A stretch of 64,000 nt of DNA from Amycolatopsis sp. CA-126428 (GCF_002904335.1 NZ_PPHF01000021.1:1-64000); one strand, 5' to 3'. Positions 1 to 8,370 are shown, counted from the first letter of the stretch. The notes: a model not told the origin generated them from the sequence alone. Translations and numbers: made by a program.

Positions 1-70
1 CAGCGGGCAGCGGGCAGCGGGCAGCGGGCAGCGGGCAGCGGGCAGCGGGCAGCGGGCAGCGGGCAGCGGG
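1..70. repeat. Heptanucleotide tandem repeat (CAGCGGG)x10
   Basis: Ten perfect copies of the 7-bp unit CAGCGGG run from the window edge, so the true array may be longer. It lies downstream of the stop of the SGNH hydrolase gene on the minus strand. A 7-bp unit does not preserve a reading frame, which fits non-coding DNA. Such arrays can change copy number by slippage. Confidence 0.9.
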
Positions 71-85
71 CGCGATTGCGCGCCC
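68..85 (-). terminator. Possible hairpin terminator of the SGNH hydrolase gene
   Basis: GGGCGCG and CGCGCCC form a perfect 7-bp stem around the loop ATTG, about 70 bp past the hydrolase stop on the minus strand. There is no T-run, so the terminator role is only inferred. Confidence 0.3.
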
Positions 86-155
86 TTGAGCGAGCCCGGC
101 AAGCCGCAAGCCGCCGCGGCTCATGCCCCGGTTGTCGCGACCCGGGGGGCGATCC

Positions 156-971
156 TCAGCTGGCCTGCTGGTGCGGAGCGCTGTCCGGCACCTCGAGCAC
201 ATCCAACGGCACCAGCGGCGCCAGTTGAGGCCGCTTAGGCGACAACCCATCCCCCATCGACTCGCCGCGCAGCTGCCGCCGGATCCAGGGCAGCAGGTGC
301 ACCTTCGTCCACGTCAAATCCGACCGCCGGGAGTCGATCCAGCGGTTCGGGGCCTCCTCCAGGGGCCACGGCTCGCGCCAGTCGCTCTCCACCGGGATGC
401 CCAGGACCTCCGCCGCCTTCATGGCGATGCGGCCGTGGGCCTCCGGGGAAAAGTGCAGGCGGTCGTCGCTCCAGGCGCGGCGGTCGTGCAGGGGGGCCAT
501 CGTCCACAGGTCGACCATGCGGGCTCCGTGGCGCTCCGCGATCGCCCACAGGTTCGTGTTGTAGATCGCCACCTTGCCGCGCAGCACCGACATCACCGAC
601 AGGACCTTCGTGTCCGGGCCGTTGAACATCAGCACCGGGATGCCCGCCTCGCGCAGCTTCGCGACACCCTCCTCCAGGCGCTCGGTGACCGCGTCGACGT
701 CCGCGCCCGGGACGATGATGTCGTTGCCGCCGGCACAGAGCGTGACCAGGTCGGGCTTCAGCTCCAGGGCGATCGGGAGCTGCTCGTCCAGGATCTCGTC
801 GAGCATCTTGCCCCGCAGCGCCAGGTTGGCGTAGCGGAAGTCGCTGCGGCCGCCCGCCAGGACCTCGGCCAGCCGGTCGGCCCACCCCCGGAAGGTGCCG
901 TCCGGCAGGTCGTCGTTGAGGCCCTCGGTGAAGCTGTCACCGAGGGCTACGTAGCTGTCGAATCCGTACAC
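156..971 (-). CDS. SGNH/GDSL hydrolase family protein
   Basis: Predicted 271-aa esterase/lipase-type hydrolase of the SGNH superfamily. The block I motif GDSFTEG is at residues 11-17 (nucleophile Ser13), block III is seen as GGND, and the catalytic Asp/His pair is in DRLHFSPEAH. The start is placed at a GTG preceded by a GGAAGGGG ribosome-binding sequence; an upstream in-frame ATG at 1004 has no comparable site. No signal peptide or membrane segment is visible, so the enzyme is probably cytoplasmic. The substrate cannot be told from sequence. The C-terminal 60 residues are rich in Pro, Arg and Leu and lie outside the catalytic fold. Confidence 0.9.
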   Translation of the reverse strand: MYGFDSYVALGDSFTEGLNDDLPDGTFRGWADRLAEVLAGGRSDFRYANLALRGKMLDEILDEQLPIALELKPDLVTLCAGGNDIIVPGADVDAVTERLEEGVAKLREAGIPVLMFNGPDTKVLSVMSVLRGKVAIYNTNLWAIAERHGARMVDLWTMAPLHDRRAWSDDRLHFSPEAHGRIAMKAAEVLGIPVESDWREPWPLEEAPNRWIDSRRSDLTWTKVHLLPWIRRQLRGESMGDGLSPKRPQLAPLVPLDVLEVPDSAPHQQAS

Positions 972-1237
972 GTGGGTCCCCTTCCCATCCTGCGACCGAC
1001 ACACCCCGACATGTAGTTGTACACCTCAACTAACCATCGGCCGCAAACCCGCTCTCCCCCGGGTGTTCAGCCTGCGGTAACAGTGTCTTATCTTGTCGGC
1101 CTTCTCCGCCTCTTTATTACGCAGTCTTCACCTTCGGCATGCCGTGAAACCGCACACTCGAAGGCAAACCCGGCACCCGATGTGGCGAAAATCTCCCTGC
1201 CCGGGGTGTCCCGGATCCGATCCGGCAGGCTGGACAC

Positions 1238-1897
1238 GTGCCCGGAGAACCCCGCGAATCGCTCACGCAGATCCTCGGTGGCCGCCGGGGCGCGCTCGAC
1301 GCCAGCATCCCGCCCGTCGGCTTCGTCGCCGGCTGGCTCGCCGCCGGGCAGTCCGTCGCCTGGGGTGCCGGTGCCGCCGTCGTGGTCGCCGTCGCGGTCG
1401 GGATCTACCGGCTGGCCCGTGGTGGCAAGGTGCGCGCGCTGGTCGTCAGCCTGGCCGCCGTCGTCGCCGCCGCGCTGATCGCCCTGCACACCGGCCGCGC
1501 CCAGGACTTCTTCCTGCTGCAGCTGATGTCCAATGTGGCCAGCGCCCTGCTGTGGGCGGCCAGCATCGTCGTGCGGTGGCCGCTGCTCGGGGTGGTCGTC
1601 GGCCTGCTCCTGGGCCAGAAGACGCGCTGGCGCCGTGACACCGTGCTGCTCAAGGCCTACTCGCGGGCCAGCTGGGTGTGGGTGCTCCAGTACACGCTGC
1701 GCGTGGTCGTCTACGGCCTGCTGTGGTCGGCCGGCCAGGTACTCGCGCTCGGCGTGGCCCGCACGGTGCTCTCGTGGCCGCTCGTCGCGCTCACCGTCGC
1801 GGTCAGTGGCTGGGTGCTCTACCGGGCGTTGCCGCCGGAGCATCCCGGCCTGCGCCTGGTGCCGGAAACCCGCTCGGACGACGTACCCGGGGCATAA
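1238..1897 (+). CDS. DUF3159 family membrane protein
   Basis: 219-aa integral membrane protein. The N-terminal block ESLTQILGGRRGALDASIPP followed by hydrophobic helices is typical of the actinobacterial DUF3159 family, whose function is unknown. About six hydrophobic segments are visible between residues 25 and 205, with a basic loop QKTRWRRD in the middle. It starts with GTG. The 266 bp upstream, shared with the divergent hydrolase gene, should hold both promoters, but I see no clear -35/-10 pair. It is followed by a strong hairpin. Confidence 0.85.
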   Translation: MPGEPRESLTQILGGRRGALDASIPPVGFVAGWLAAGQSVAWGAGAAVVVAVAVGIYRLARGGKVRALVVSLAAVVAAALIALHTGRAQDFFLLQLMSNVASALLWAASIVVRWPLLGVVVGLLLGQKTRWRRDTVLLKAYSRASWVWVLQYTLRVVVYGLLWSAGQVLALGVARTVLSWPLVALTVAVSGWVLYRALPPEHPGLRLVPETRSDDVPGA

Positions 1898-1900
1898 GGC

Positions 1901-1932
1901 GGCCCCCGGCGAGGGGGGAGGGTCCGGGGGCC
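1901..1932 (+). terminator. Hairpin terminator after the DUF3159 gene
   Basis: GGCCCCCGG (1901-1909) pairs perfectly with CCGGGGGCC (1924-1932) immediately past the DUF3159 stop codon. No U-tract follows, as is common in high-GC actinobacteria. Confidence 0.65.
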
Positions 1933-1998
1933 ACTGCCTACGGTACCCGGACTACCCGGGTTCAGTCGACGTTTTCGCGTCTTTGCGCCGCGTTTTGC

Positions 1999-2967
1999 TC
2001 AATATCGTTGCGGCCGGGGCCGCGGCGCGCCCTCGCCGAAGGCGTCCACGGCGGCCAGCCACGCCGCTCCGAGCACCCCATCGGAGCTGGTCAGCACCTC
2101 GAGGCCGGTCAACCGGCGGCGGACGAGCTCGCCGACCGGGCTGGCCCCGGTGAGCACCGAGCCGACGAGCACGATGGGAGTCGACTCGCCGGGCTCGCGC
2201 GCCGCGAGGGCGTTCTCGGCCAGGAAGCCGGCCGCGCGGGCGACGATCTCCCGGGCCGCGGGCTCACCCGCGTCGTGCGCCGCGCTCACCAACGGGGCGA
2301 ACCGGGCGAGCCGGACGGGTGCCTCCGCGTTGGCCGCCGTGATCAACGCCCGGGCCGCGGCCAGCCGGGCGGCGTCGTCGTCGCGGACGTCCAAACCGGA
2401 CGGTCCGAGCGCGGCGGTGAGCACCGCCGAGGGCAGCCCGTCGAGCGGCCGTCCGCGCCCGAGTGCCTCCAAAGTGGAGCGGACGGCCTCGCGGCCGAGC
2501 CAGAACGCCGACCCTTCGTCGCCGAGCAGCCAGCCGTAGCCGCCGGTCGTGCCGGCCAGCCGCCGCTTCCGGATCCGGCCCACGATCGAGCCGGTGCCGG
2601 CGACGACGACCGTCCCGTCCGGGGCCGGCGTCGCCGACGCGTACGCCACTTCGGCGTCGGCGACCGTCCGGACGGCACACGTGAGACCGATTCGCGTCCA
2701 CGCCGCGGCGAAGACCGCCGCCACCGCCTGGTCGCTCAGCTTGCTGACCCCGGCCATGCCGACGACGCACGCCCGCACGGCGCCGGGGTCGCAGTCGCCG
2801 AGCGCCGCGGTGATCGCGCCGGCGATCCGGCCCGCGGCGACCTCGGGCGCGTGCGCGTTCGGGTTGGCCCCTTCGCCGCGCCCGGTGCCCAGCACCGCGC
2901 CGGCGGCGTCGACCAGGGCGGCCCTGGTCGACGTGCCGCCGGCGTCGACGCCCACCGCGAAGCTCAC
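1999..2967 (-). CDS. nagK: BadF/BadG-type ATPase, probable N-acetylglucosamine kinase
   Basis: 322-aa sugar kinase of the ASKHA fold (BcrAD/BadFG family), the group that holds N-acetylglucosamine kinases. Visible motifs are the phosphate-1 loop DAGGTST (residues 8-14), the probable catalytic Asp104 in DAEVAY, phosphate-2 GTGS (124-127) and GDEGS (149-153). Its start overlaps the stop of the upstream SIS gene by 4 bp, so the two are translationally coupled. The DasR-type site and the divergent GntR regulator support a role in phosphorylating GlcNAc or a related amino sugar. Substrate assignment rests on family and context, not on unique residues. Confidence 0.85.
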   Translation of the reverse strand: MSFAVGVDAGGTSTRAALVDAAGAVLGTGRGEGANPNAHAPEVAAGRIAGAITAALGDCDPGAVRACVVGMAGVSKLSDQAVAAVFAAAWTRIGLTCAVRTVADAEVAYASATPAPDGTVVVAGTGSIVGRIRKRRLAGTTGGYGWLLGDEGSAFWLGREAVRSTLEALGRGRPLDGLPSAVLTAALGPSGLDVRDDDAARLAAARALITAANAEAPVRLARFAPLVSAAHDAGEPAAREIVARAAGFLAENALAAREPGESTPIVLVGSVLTGASPVGELVRRRLTGLEVLTSSDGVLGAAWLAAVDAFGEGAPRPRPQRY

Positions 2968-4010
2968 CGGGTCTTGGTCACCTTCAGCAGGCCGCGCGGG
3001 CTGTCCGGGTCGCCGCCGCGGGCCAGCGAAAGGCCGAGCGCGATCCGCTGGATCGGCAGGATCTCCAGGATCGGCGCCAGCTCCTCCACCGTCGGGGCGA
3101 CGTCGATGCGCAGCGCCGCGGGCACCTCGGCGGCGGCCGAGCCGACCGCGAGCACGTCCGCGCCGCGCTTGCTGACGGCCTCGAGGACCTCGTGCATCGC
3201 CCGGCCGCCGTGCCCGGCGCTGGTCACCGCGAGCACGGCGGTCTCGCCGTCCACCGCCGCCACCGGGCCGTGCAGCAGGTCCGCGCCGCTGTACGCGCGG
3301 GCGGCCAGGTAGCTGGTCTCGGCGAGCTTGAGCGAACCCTCGAGCGCGCTGGCGTAGGAGTAGCCGCGGCCGGTGGTGAGGACCCGGTCCACGAAGCGGT
3401 ACCGGTCGACCGCGCGCTGCACGCCCTCCTCGGCGCCGTCGAGGGTCTGCTGCGCCAGTTCGCCGATCTTCTCGGCGTCGGCCGCCTTGCCGCCGCGCAC
3501 CGCGTCGATCAGCAGGTACAGCGCCATCAGCGTCGCGGAGTAGGTCTTGGTGGCCGCGACGGCCTTCTCGACGCCCGCGCCGATGTCGACGCCGAGCTCG
3601 GACGCCGCCCGCAGCGGCGAGTCCGGCGTGTTGGTGACGGACACCGTCAGCGCGCCCTGGCGGCGCGCCGTTTCGGTGACCTCGATCAGGTCGGGCGAGC
3701 CGCCGCTCTGGCTGACCGTGACGAACAGCACGTCCCGCAAATCGGGCCGCGCGCCGTACAGCGTCGCCGTCGAGGGGGAAACCAGACCGGCCGGAAGGCC
3801 GAGCAGTACCTCGATCAGGTACTTCGCGTACAACGCTGCGTGGTCACTCGATCCACGCGCGGCGAGCAAAGCGAACCGCGGGGGCCTCTGTGAGATCTTT
3901 TCCGCCACTTCGGCGATTTCCGCCTGACGCGCCACCAGTCCGGCCAGGACGTCCGGCTGCTGGGCGATCTCCGCGGCCATGTGCACGCCGGGCCGTTGTT
4001 CGGTCATCAT
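2964..4010 (-). CDS. SIS-domain protein (amino-sugar-phosphate deaminase/isomerase-like)
   Basis: 348-aa protein with two tandem SIS (sugar isomerase) domains, resembling the isomerase half of glucosamine-6-phosphate synthase without its glutaminase domain. Typical segments are LLAARGSSDHAALYAKYL, VSQSGGSPD and the second-domain LTTGRGYSYASALEGSLKL. Proteins of this layout act as glucosamine-6-phosphate deaminases or AgaS-type isomerases. Start chosen at the ATG six bases after GGAG; an ATG at 4031 lacks a site. It is the first gene of a two-gene operon with the BadF-type kinase and has a DasR-type operator just upstream. Together they could convert amino sugars towards fructose-6-phosphate. 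Confidence 0.85.
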   Translation of the reverse strand: MMTEQRPGVHMAAEIAQQPDVLAGLVARQAEIAEVAEKISQRPPRFALLAARGSSDHAALYAKYLIEVLLGLPAGLVSPSTATLYGARPDLRDVLFVTVSQSGGSPDLIEVTETARRQGALTVSVTNTPDSPLRAASELGVDIGAGVEKAVAATKTYSATLMALYLLIDAVRGGKAADAEKIGELAQQTLDGAEEGVQRAVDRYRFVDRVLTTGRGYSYASALEGSLKLAETSYLAARAYSGADLLHGPVAAVDGETAVLAVTSAGHGGRAMHEVLEAVSKRGADVLAVGSAAAEVPAALRIDVAPTVEELAPILEILPIQRIALGLSLARGGDPDSPRGLLKVTKTR

Positions 4011-4057
4011 TTTCCTCTCCACCTCCGGCATTATGTACCGGACTCAGGCGGCGTCGG

Positions 4058-4073
4058 TCAGGTCTAGACCAAT
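4058..4073. promoter_or_regulatory. DasR-responsive element (dre-like operator)
   Basis: TCAGGTCTAGACCAAT contains the perfect palindrome GGTCTAGACC (4061-4070) that forms the core of the DasR site known from Streptomyces (13 of 16 positions match the consensus I recall). It lies between the divergent SIS-kinase operon and the DasR-like regulator gene, so it could control both. Confidence 0.8.
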
Positions 4074-4158
4074 GTTATAGGGGCGGCGCGTTTGGGGAAA
4101 AGGGTACGTTTCTTACGGGGACGTGGCGTGCGATGAGGGAAGACATAGGGAGCCGGGC

Positions 4159-4914
4159 ATGTTGGAGACCACCACCACGGGCGAGGCGGGCGCCGTCGCC
4201 GGGCTGCGCGGGCAGCGCGAGCCCAAATACTGGGCGCTGAAACAGCACCTCCTCGACCTCTTGGACGTGCTGCCGCCGGGGTCGCCGATCCCGACCGAAC
4301 GCGCGCTCGCCGGCGAGTTCACGGTCTCCCGCACCACCGTGCGCCAGGCGCTGGCCGACCTCACCGCCGAAGGCCGCCTGCACCGGGTGCAGGGAAAAGG
4401 CACCTTCGCGGCCGAGCCGAAGCTCGCCCAGCGGCTGCAGCTGTCCTCCTACACCGAGGACATGCGCAAGCAGGGCCTGAAGCCGTCCTCGAAGCTCCTC
4501 GAGGTCGAAGAAATGCCGGTCGAGGGCGACCTCGCCAAGCTGCTCGGAATCCGGACCGGCGCGAAAATCCTTCGCCTTCGACGACTTCGACTGGCGGACT
4601 CCCAGCCGATGGCGCTGGAGACGACGCACCTTCCCCTCGGCCGTTTCCGCGGGCTGCGCAAGCACGTCTCGGCCGGCGGTTCGTTGTACGCCGTTCTACG
4701 CGAGCACTACGGCGTCGAACTCGAACGCGCGGAAGAAACGATCGAGACGTCGCTGGCGGGCCCGCAGGAAGCGGAGATGCTCGGCGCGGACGTCGGCATG
4801 CCGGTGCTGATGCTGACCCGCCACTCGTTCGCCACCGACGGCAAGCCGGTCGAGTTCGCCCGCTCGGTCTACCGCGGCGACCGCTACAAGTTCGTGACGA
4901 CGCTGCTGCCGTAG
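4159..4914 (+). CDS. dasR: GntR/HutC-family regulator, DasR-like
   Basis: 251-aa transcription factor. An N-terminal GntR winged helix (about residues 24-86, with PTERALAGEFTVSRTTVRQA and a GKGTF wing) is followed by a UTRA effector domain (about 95-245). Its length and helix sequence fit DasR, the GlcNAc-utilisation repressor whose DNA binding is relieved by glucosamine-6-phosphate in Streptomyces. Start is the ATG six bases after GGGAG; a GTG 36 bp upstream lacks a site. A GGTCTAGACC operator stands before it, suggesting autoregulation and control of the divergent amino-sugar operon. A palindromic element follows the stop directly. Confidence 0.85.
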   Translation: MLETTTTGEAGAVAGLRGQREPKYWALKQHLLDLLDVLPPGSPIPTERALAGEFTVSRTTVRQALADLTAEGRLHRVQGKGTFAAEPKLAQRLQLSSYTEDMRKQGLKPSSKLLEVEEMPVEGDLAKLLGIRTGAKILRLRRLRLADSQPMALETTHLPLGRFRGLRKHVSAGGSLYAVLREHYGVELERAEETIETSLAGPQEAEMLGADVGMPVLMLTRHSFATDGKPVEFARSVYRGDRYKFVTTLLP

Positions 4915-4917
4915 GGC

Positions 4918-4961
4918 TCGTGAGTGGTAAGGCGGGTTAGAACCCGCTTTGCCACTCACGA
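4918..4961 (+). repeat. Palindromic intergenic element, copy A (terminator-like)
   Basis: Two 21-nt arms around the 2-nt centre AG. The arms begin TCGTGAGTGGTAAG and end CCACTCACGA. Two positions break the DNA palindrome but become G-U pairs in plus-strand RNA, so only plus-strand transcripts form a full stem. That fits its position between two plus-strand genes, three bases after the dasR stop. Copies B, C and D (14642, 20580, 52964) are perfect palindromes. Confidence 0.85.
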
Positions 4962-5004
4962 CAGCCGGGTTGACGGGGGTCGCCGGTCAAGGTGAAGTGA
5001 CCGG

Positions 5005-6528
5005 GTGACTGCCACCGAAGACACCGGGATCCGATGGGGGACCGGCGCCGCGCGCGGTGTCCTCGCGACCACCATCCTCGGCTCCGGCATGGCGATGCTC
5101 GACGGCACGATCGTCAACGTCGCCCTGCCCCGCATCGGCGCCGAGCTCAACGCCTCCGTCGCGGGGCTCCAGTGGATCCTCGACGGCTACCTGCTGGCGC
5201 TCGCCGCGCTGATCCTGGTCGCCGGTTCGCTCGGCGACCGGTACGGCCGGCGCCGCATGTACCTCGTCGGCGTGGTCTGGTTCGGTGTCGCGTCCGGCCT
5301 GTGCGCGGCCGCGACGTCCACCGAGATGCTCGTCGCGATGCGGATCCTGCAGGGCATCGGCGGCGCGCTCCTGACACCGGGGTCGCTCGCGATCCTCCAG
5401 GCGTCCTTCGCGCACGACGCCCGCGCCCGCGCGATCGGCGCCTGGTCCGGCCTCGGCGGCATCGCGGCCGCCGCCGGGCCGCTGCTCGGCGGCTTCCTCG
5501 TGCAGGTCTGGTCCTGGCGGCTGGCGTTCCTCATCAACGTGCCGATCGCGGTCGTGGTGGTGCTCATGGCGCGGAAGTTCGTCCCCGAATCCCGCGACCC
5601 GGACGCCACCGGGCACCCGGACTTCGGGGCCGCCGCGTTGGGCGCCGTCGGCCTGGCCGGGATCACCGGCGCACTGGTGGAGGCGCCCGCCCGCGGCGTC
5701 GGCGATCCGATCGTGCTGGTCGCGGGCCTGCTGGGGATCGCGGGGCTGGCCGCGTTCGTCGCCGTCCAGCACCGGTCGGCGGAGCCGCTCGTGCCGCCGT
5801 CGCTGTTCCGCGACCGCACGTTCACGCTCTCGAACGCGCTGACGTTCGTCGTCTACGCCGCCCTGGGCGGCGTGATGATGCTGCTGGTCATGCAGCTGCA
5901 GGTCTCGCTCGGCTACTCGCCGACCGCGTCCGGGCTGGCCGGCCTGCCGCTGACGGTGATCATGCTGCTGCTCTCGGGCCGCTCCGGCGCGCTCGCGCAG
6001 CGCATCGGCCCGCGGGCGCAGCTGGTGGTGGGCCCGATCGTCGTCGGCATCGGGATGCTGCTGATGCTGCGCATCGCGCCCGGCGCGTCCTACCTCGGCG
6101 CGGTGCTGCCCGCGGTGGTGGTGTTCGGGCTCGGCCTGGCGACGGTCGTGGCCCCGGTGACCGCGACGGTGCTCGCCGCGGCCCCGGACCGCTACGCCGG
6201 TGTCGCGTCCGGCGTCAACAACGCCATCGCGCGCTCGGGCGGCCTGCTGGCGGTGGCGGTGCTGCCCGCCGCGGCCGGGCTGACCGGCGAGGCGTACACC
6301 GACCCGGTCGCGCTGACGGCGGGCTGGCGGACGGCGCTGGTCATCTGCGCGGCGCTGGCGATCGCCGGCGGGCTGATCGCGCTGGGCATCCACAACGGCG
6401 TCCTCGCGCCCCCGGCGGAGGCCAAGCCCGACGACGAGTGCCCCCACCTGGGCAAGTGCTACCACTGCGGCGTCGAGGGCCCGCCGACGCACATCCGCGG
6501 CGGCGGGACCCCGGTCGCCGGCTCCTAA
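5005..6528 (+). CDS. MFS drug exporter, DHA2 (EmrB/QacA) family
   Basis: 507-aa permease with about 14 hydrophobic helices. Motif A is seen as GSLGDRYGRRRMY, motif C as GLGGIAAAAGPLLGG and the TM1 motif as LDGTIVNVALPRIG, all typical of DHA2 proton-driven drug exporters. It starts with GTG. An unusual cytoplasmic tail of about 35 residues carries CPHLGKCYHCGVEGPPTH, three cysteines plus histidines that could bind a metal. The stop overlaps the convergent dehydratase gene by 4 bp. The exported compound cannot be predicted. Confidence 0.9.
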   Translation: MTATEDTGIRWGTGAARGVLATTILGSGMAMLDGTIVNVALPRIGAELNASVAGLQWILDGYLLALAALILVAGSLGDRYGRRRMYLVGVVWFGVASGLCAAATSTEMLVAMRILQGIGGALLTPGSLAILQASFAHDARARAIGAWSGLGGIAAAAGPLLGGFLVQVWSWRLAFLINVPIAVVVVLMARKFVPESRDPDATGHPDFGAAALGAVGLAGITGALVEAPARGVGDPIVLVAGLLGIAGLAAFVAVQHRSAEPLVPPSLFRDRTFTLSNALTFVVYAALGGVMMLLVMQLQVSLGYSPTASGLAGLPLTVIMLLLSGRSGALAQRIGPRAQLVVGPIVVGIGMLLMLRIAPGASYLGAVLPAVVVFGLGLATVVAPVTATVLAAAPDRYAGVASGVNNAIARSGGLLAVAVLPAAAGLTGEAYTDPVALTAGWRTALVICAALAIAGGLIALGIHNGVLAPPAEAKPDDECPHLGKCYHCGVEGPPTHIRGGGTPVAGS

Positions 6529-7475
6529 CCGGCGAGGATCTCGGCGAACAGCGCCGGGTCCGCGTTGCCGCCCGAGACCAGCGCGACGGTCTTCCCGGCC
6601 GGCAGCTCGCCGGCGTGGAAGAGGTACGCCGCCGTCGTCACCGCGCCGCTGGGCTCGGCCACCAGCCGGGCCTTGCGGGCGAGGACGCGGACGGCCTCCC
6701 GGATCTCGTCCTCGGTCACCGTCACCATCCGGTCGACGACCTCCCGCAAATGGGCGAAGGTCAGTTCCGACGGTTGCGAGCGCAGGCCGTCGGCGATCGT
6801 CTGGGCGCGGTCGGCCTGCGGCCACCGGACCAGCCGGCCCTGCCGGAGGCTGTCGGCGACGTCCGCGGCCAGCGCGGGCTCGACGCCGATCACGCGCGCC
6901 CGCGGGCAGCGGGCCCTGATCGCGGTGCCGACGCCGGCCGCCAGCCCGCCGCCGCTGATCGGCACCAGCACGACGTCGACGTCCGGCAGGTCCTCGGCGA
7001 TCTCCAGCCCCGCCGTGCCCTGCCCGGCGATGATGGCCGCGTGATCGAACGGCGGGACAAGGGTCAGCCCGCGCTCTATGGCCAGTTCACGCGCTTTGCC
7101 CTCGTGTTCGCCGATCGGCACCTCGATCACCTCGGCGCCGTACGCGCGGGTGGCCTCGACCTTGATCCGCGGCGCGACGTCCGGCACGACGATCACCGCC
7201 GGCACGCCGTACCGCTGCGCCGCGTACGCGACTGCCTGCGCGTGGTTGCCGCTGGAGTACGCGATGACGCCGCGGGCGCGGGCCGCGTCGTCGAGGGCGG
7301 CGATGGCGTTGAACGCGCCGCGCACCTTGAACGCCCCGACCGGTTGCAGGCTTTCGGGTTTAAGCCACAGGGTTCCGCGGGGATCCCAGGTTTGGAGCAG
7401 CAGAGGCGTGCGTACGGCGACATCTTCGACGCGCTTCGCGGCGGCCTCGATGTCAGAGATCGTCACCAGTTCCAT
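6525..7475 (-). CDS. PLP-dependent threonine/serine dehydratase family protein
   Basis: 316-aa fold-type II pyridoxal-phosphate enzyme. The Schiff-base lysine is Lys50 in GAFKVRGA; SSGNHAQ (74-80) and the phosphate-binding SGGGLAAG (174-181) are present. There is no C-terminal ACT regulatory domain, so it matches the short catabolic threonine dehydratase, serine racemase and hydroxyaspartate dehydratase group rather than biosynthetic IlvA. Probable product from threonine is 2-oxobutanoate plus ammonia. It is divergent from the gene at 7623, with a 15-bp palindrome between them. Confidence 0.88.
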   Translation of the reverse strand: MELVTISDIEAAAKRVEDVAVRTPLLLQTWDPRGTLWLKPESLQPVGAFKVRGAFNAIAALDDAARARGVIAYSSGNHAQAVAYAAQRYGVPAVIVVPDVAPRIKVEATRAYGAEVIEVPIGEHEGKARELAIERGLTLVPPFDHAAIIAGQGTAGLEIAEDLPDVDVVLVPISGGGLAAGVGTAIRARCPRARVIGVEPALAADVADSLRQGRLVRWPQADRAQTIADGLRSQPSELTFAHLREVVDRMVTVTEDEIREAVRVLARKARLVAEPSGAVTTAAYLFHAGELPAGKTVALVSGGNADPALFAEILAG

Positions 7476-7510
7476 GTGCCGAGTATGTCAAGAAAACGTT
7501 CGACCCGGAG

Positions 7511-7525
7511 TGTCCATTATGGACA
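7511..7525. promoter_or_regulatory. Palindromic operator candidate TGTCCAT-T-ATGGACA
   Basis: A perfect 7-1-7 inverted repeat lies 36 bp upstream of the dehydratase start and 98 bp upstream of the divergent membrane-protein gene. This size and symmetry suit a dimeric repressor. No regulator is adjacent, so the binding protein is unknown. Confidence 0.5.
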
Positions 7526-7622
7526 GAGAGAGTGGTCCTCCTCACGCTGCGGCAACGAGGGGAGTGCCTCATGCGCCTCAGACGTTGGACAGGGGAGAAC
7601 ACGGACTACCTAGATCGGGATC

Positions 7623-8369
7623 ATGAGCAAGGAGAACGTAGCGGCTTCGGAAGCGAAAGAAGAGAAGTCGGGCCTGCGGATCGCGCAGGTCCTGGCGGCG
7701 GCGCTGGCGGCGGTGACCGCGGCGCTGCTCGGTTCGACACTGGGCGTGGCGGGCACGGTGGTCGGCGCCGGCGTGGCGAGCGTGGTGTCGACGGTCGGCA
7801 GCGAGCTGTACCTGCGCTCGCTGCAGCGCACCCGCGAGGCGGCGCTCAGGGCGCGCCAGCTGGCGACGTCGGGCATCCGGCGGCGGGGACCGGCCGACGA
7901 GCCGTCGGACGTGCCGATCACCGACCAGCCGACGGTCCAGCTGAAACCGCCGGAGGAAGAGCCGTCACGGCTGTCCGCGCGGCTGCGGAAGCTGCGCTGG
8001 CCGCTGATCATCGCCACGAGCCTGGCGGCGTTCGCGGTGGCGATCCTGTCGATCGTCGGCTTCGAGTCGGCGACGGGCACCCAGATCGGCGGCGGCACGG
8101 GCCCGAGCCTCGGCAAGATCTTCACGGGCGGCGGCCACCCGGACCGGACGCCGTCGACGACCCCGCCGACCTCGACGAACGACACGCAGGTGTCCCCGAC
8201 GGAGACGACGACAACGCCGCCTTCGACGAGTTCGACCGCCCCGGCGACGTCGTCGGAGACCCCGGCGACGACTCCGAGCACGACAACCGGCCAGCCGTCG
8301 GCCTCGGCGCCGGCGACGTCGGCGACCCCGCCGACCAGCAAGGTCGCCCCGACGACGCCGGCCCCGTGA
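7623..8369 (+). CDS. Hypothetical membrane protein with Thr/Ser/Pro-rich tail
   Basis: 248-aa protein of no family I recognise. Residues about 18-58 form a hydrophobic hairpin rich in Ala/Gly, a basic linker follows (about 63-120), a second hydrophobic helix is at about 125-146, and the last 90 residues are low-complexity Thr, Ser and Pro. The layout suggests a membrane anchor with an extended, probably extracytoplasmic, cell-wall-spanning tail. The ribosome-binding site is weak. It converges on thiE with one base between stops. Confidence 0.75.
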   Translation: MSKENVAASEAKEEKSGLRIAQVLAAALAAVTAALLGSTLGVAGTVVGAGVASVVSTVGSELYLRSLQRTREAALRARQLATSGIRRRGPADEPSDVPITDQPTVQLKPPEEEPSRLSARLRKLRWPLIIATSLAAFAVAILSIVGFESATGTQIGGGTGPSLGKIFTGGGHPDRTPSTTPPTSTNDTQVSPTETTTTPPSTSSTAPATSSETPATTPSTTTGQPSASAPATSATPPTSKVAPTTPAP

Positions 8370-8370
8370 C

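Noticed and set aside
4987..7613. Long open frames on both strands across the MFS and dehydratase genes
   Set aside because: Out-of-frame shadows; the DHA2 permease and the PLP enzyme explain the region fully.
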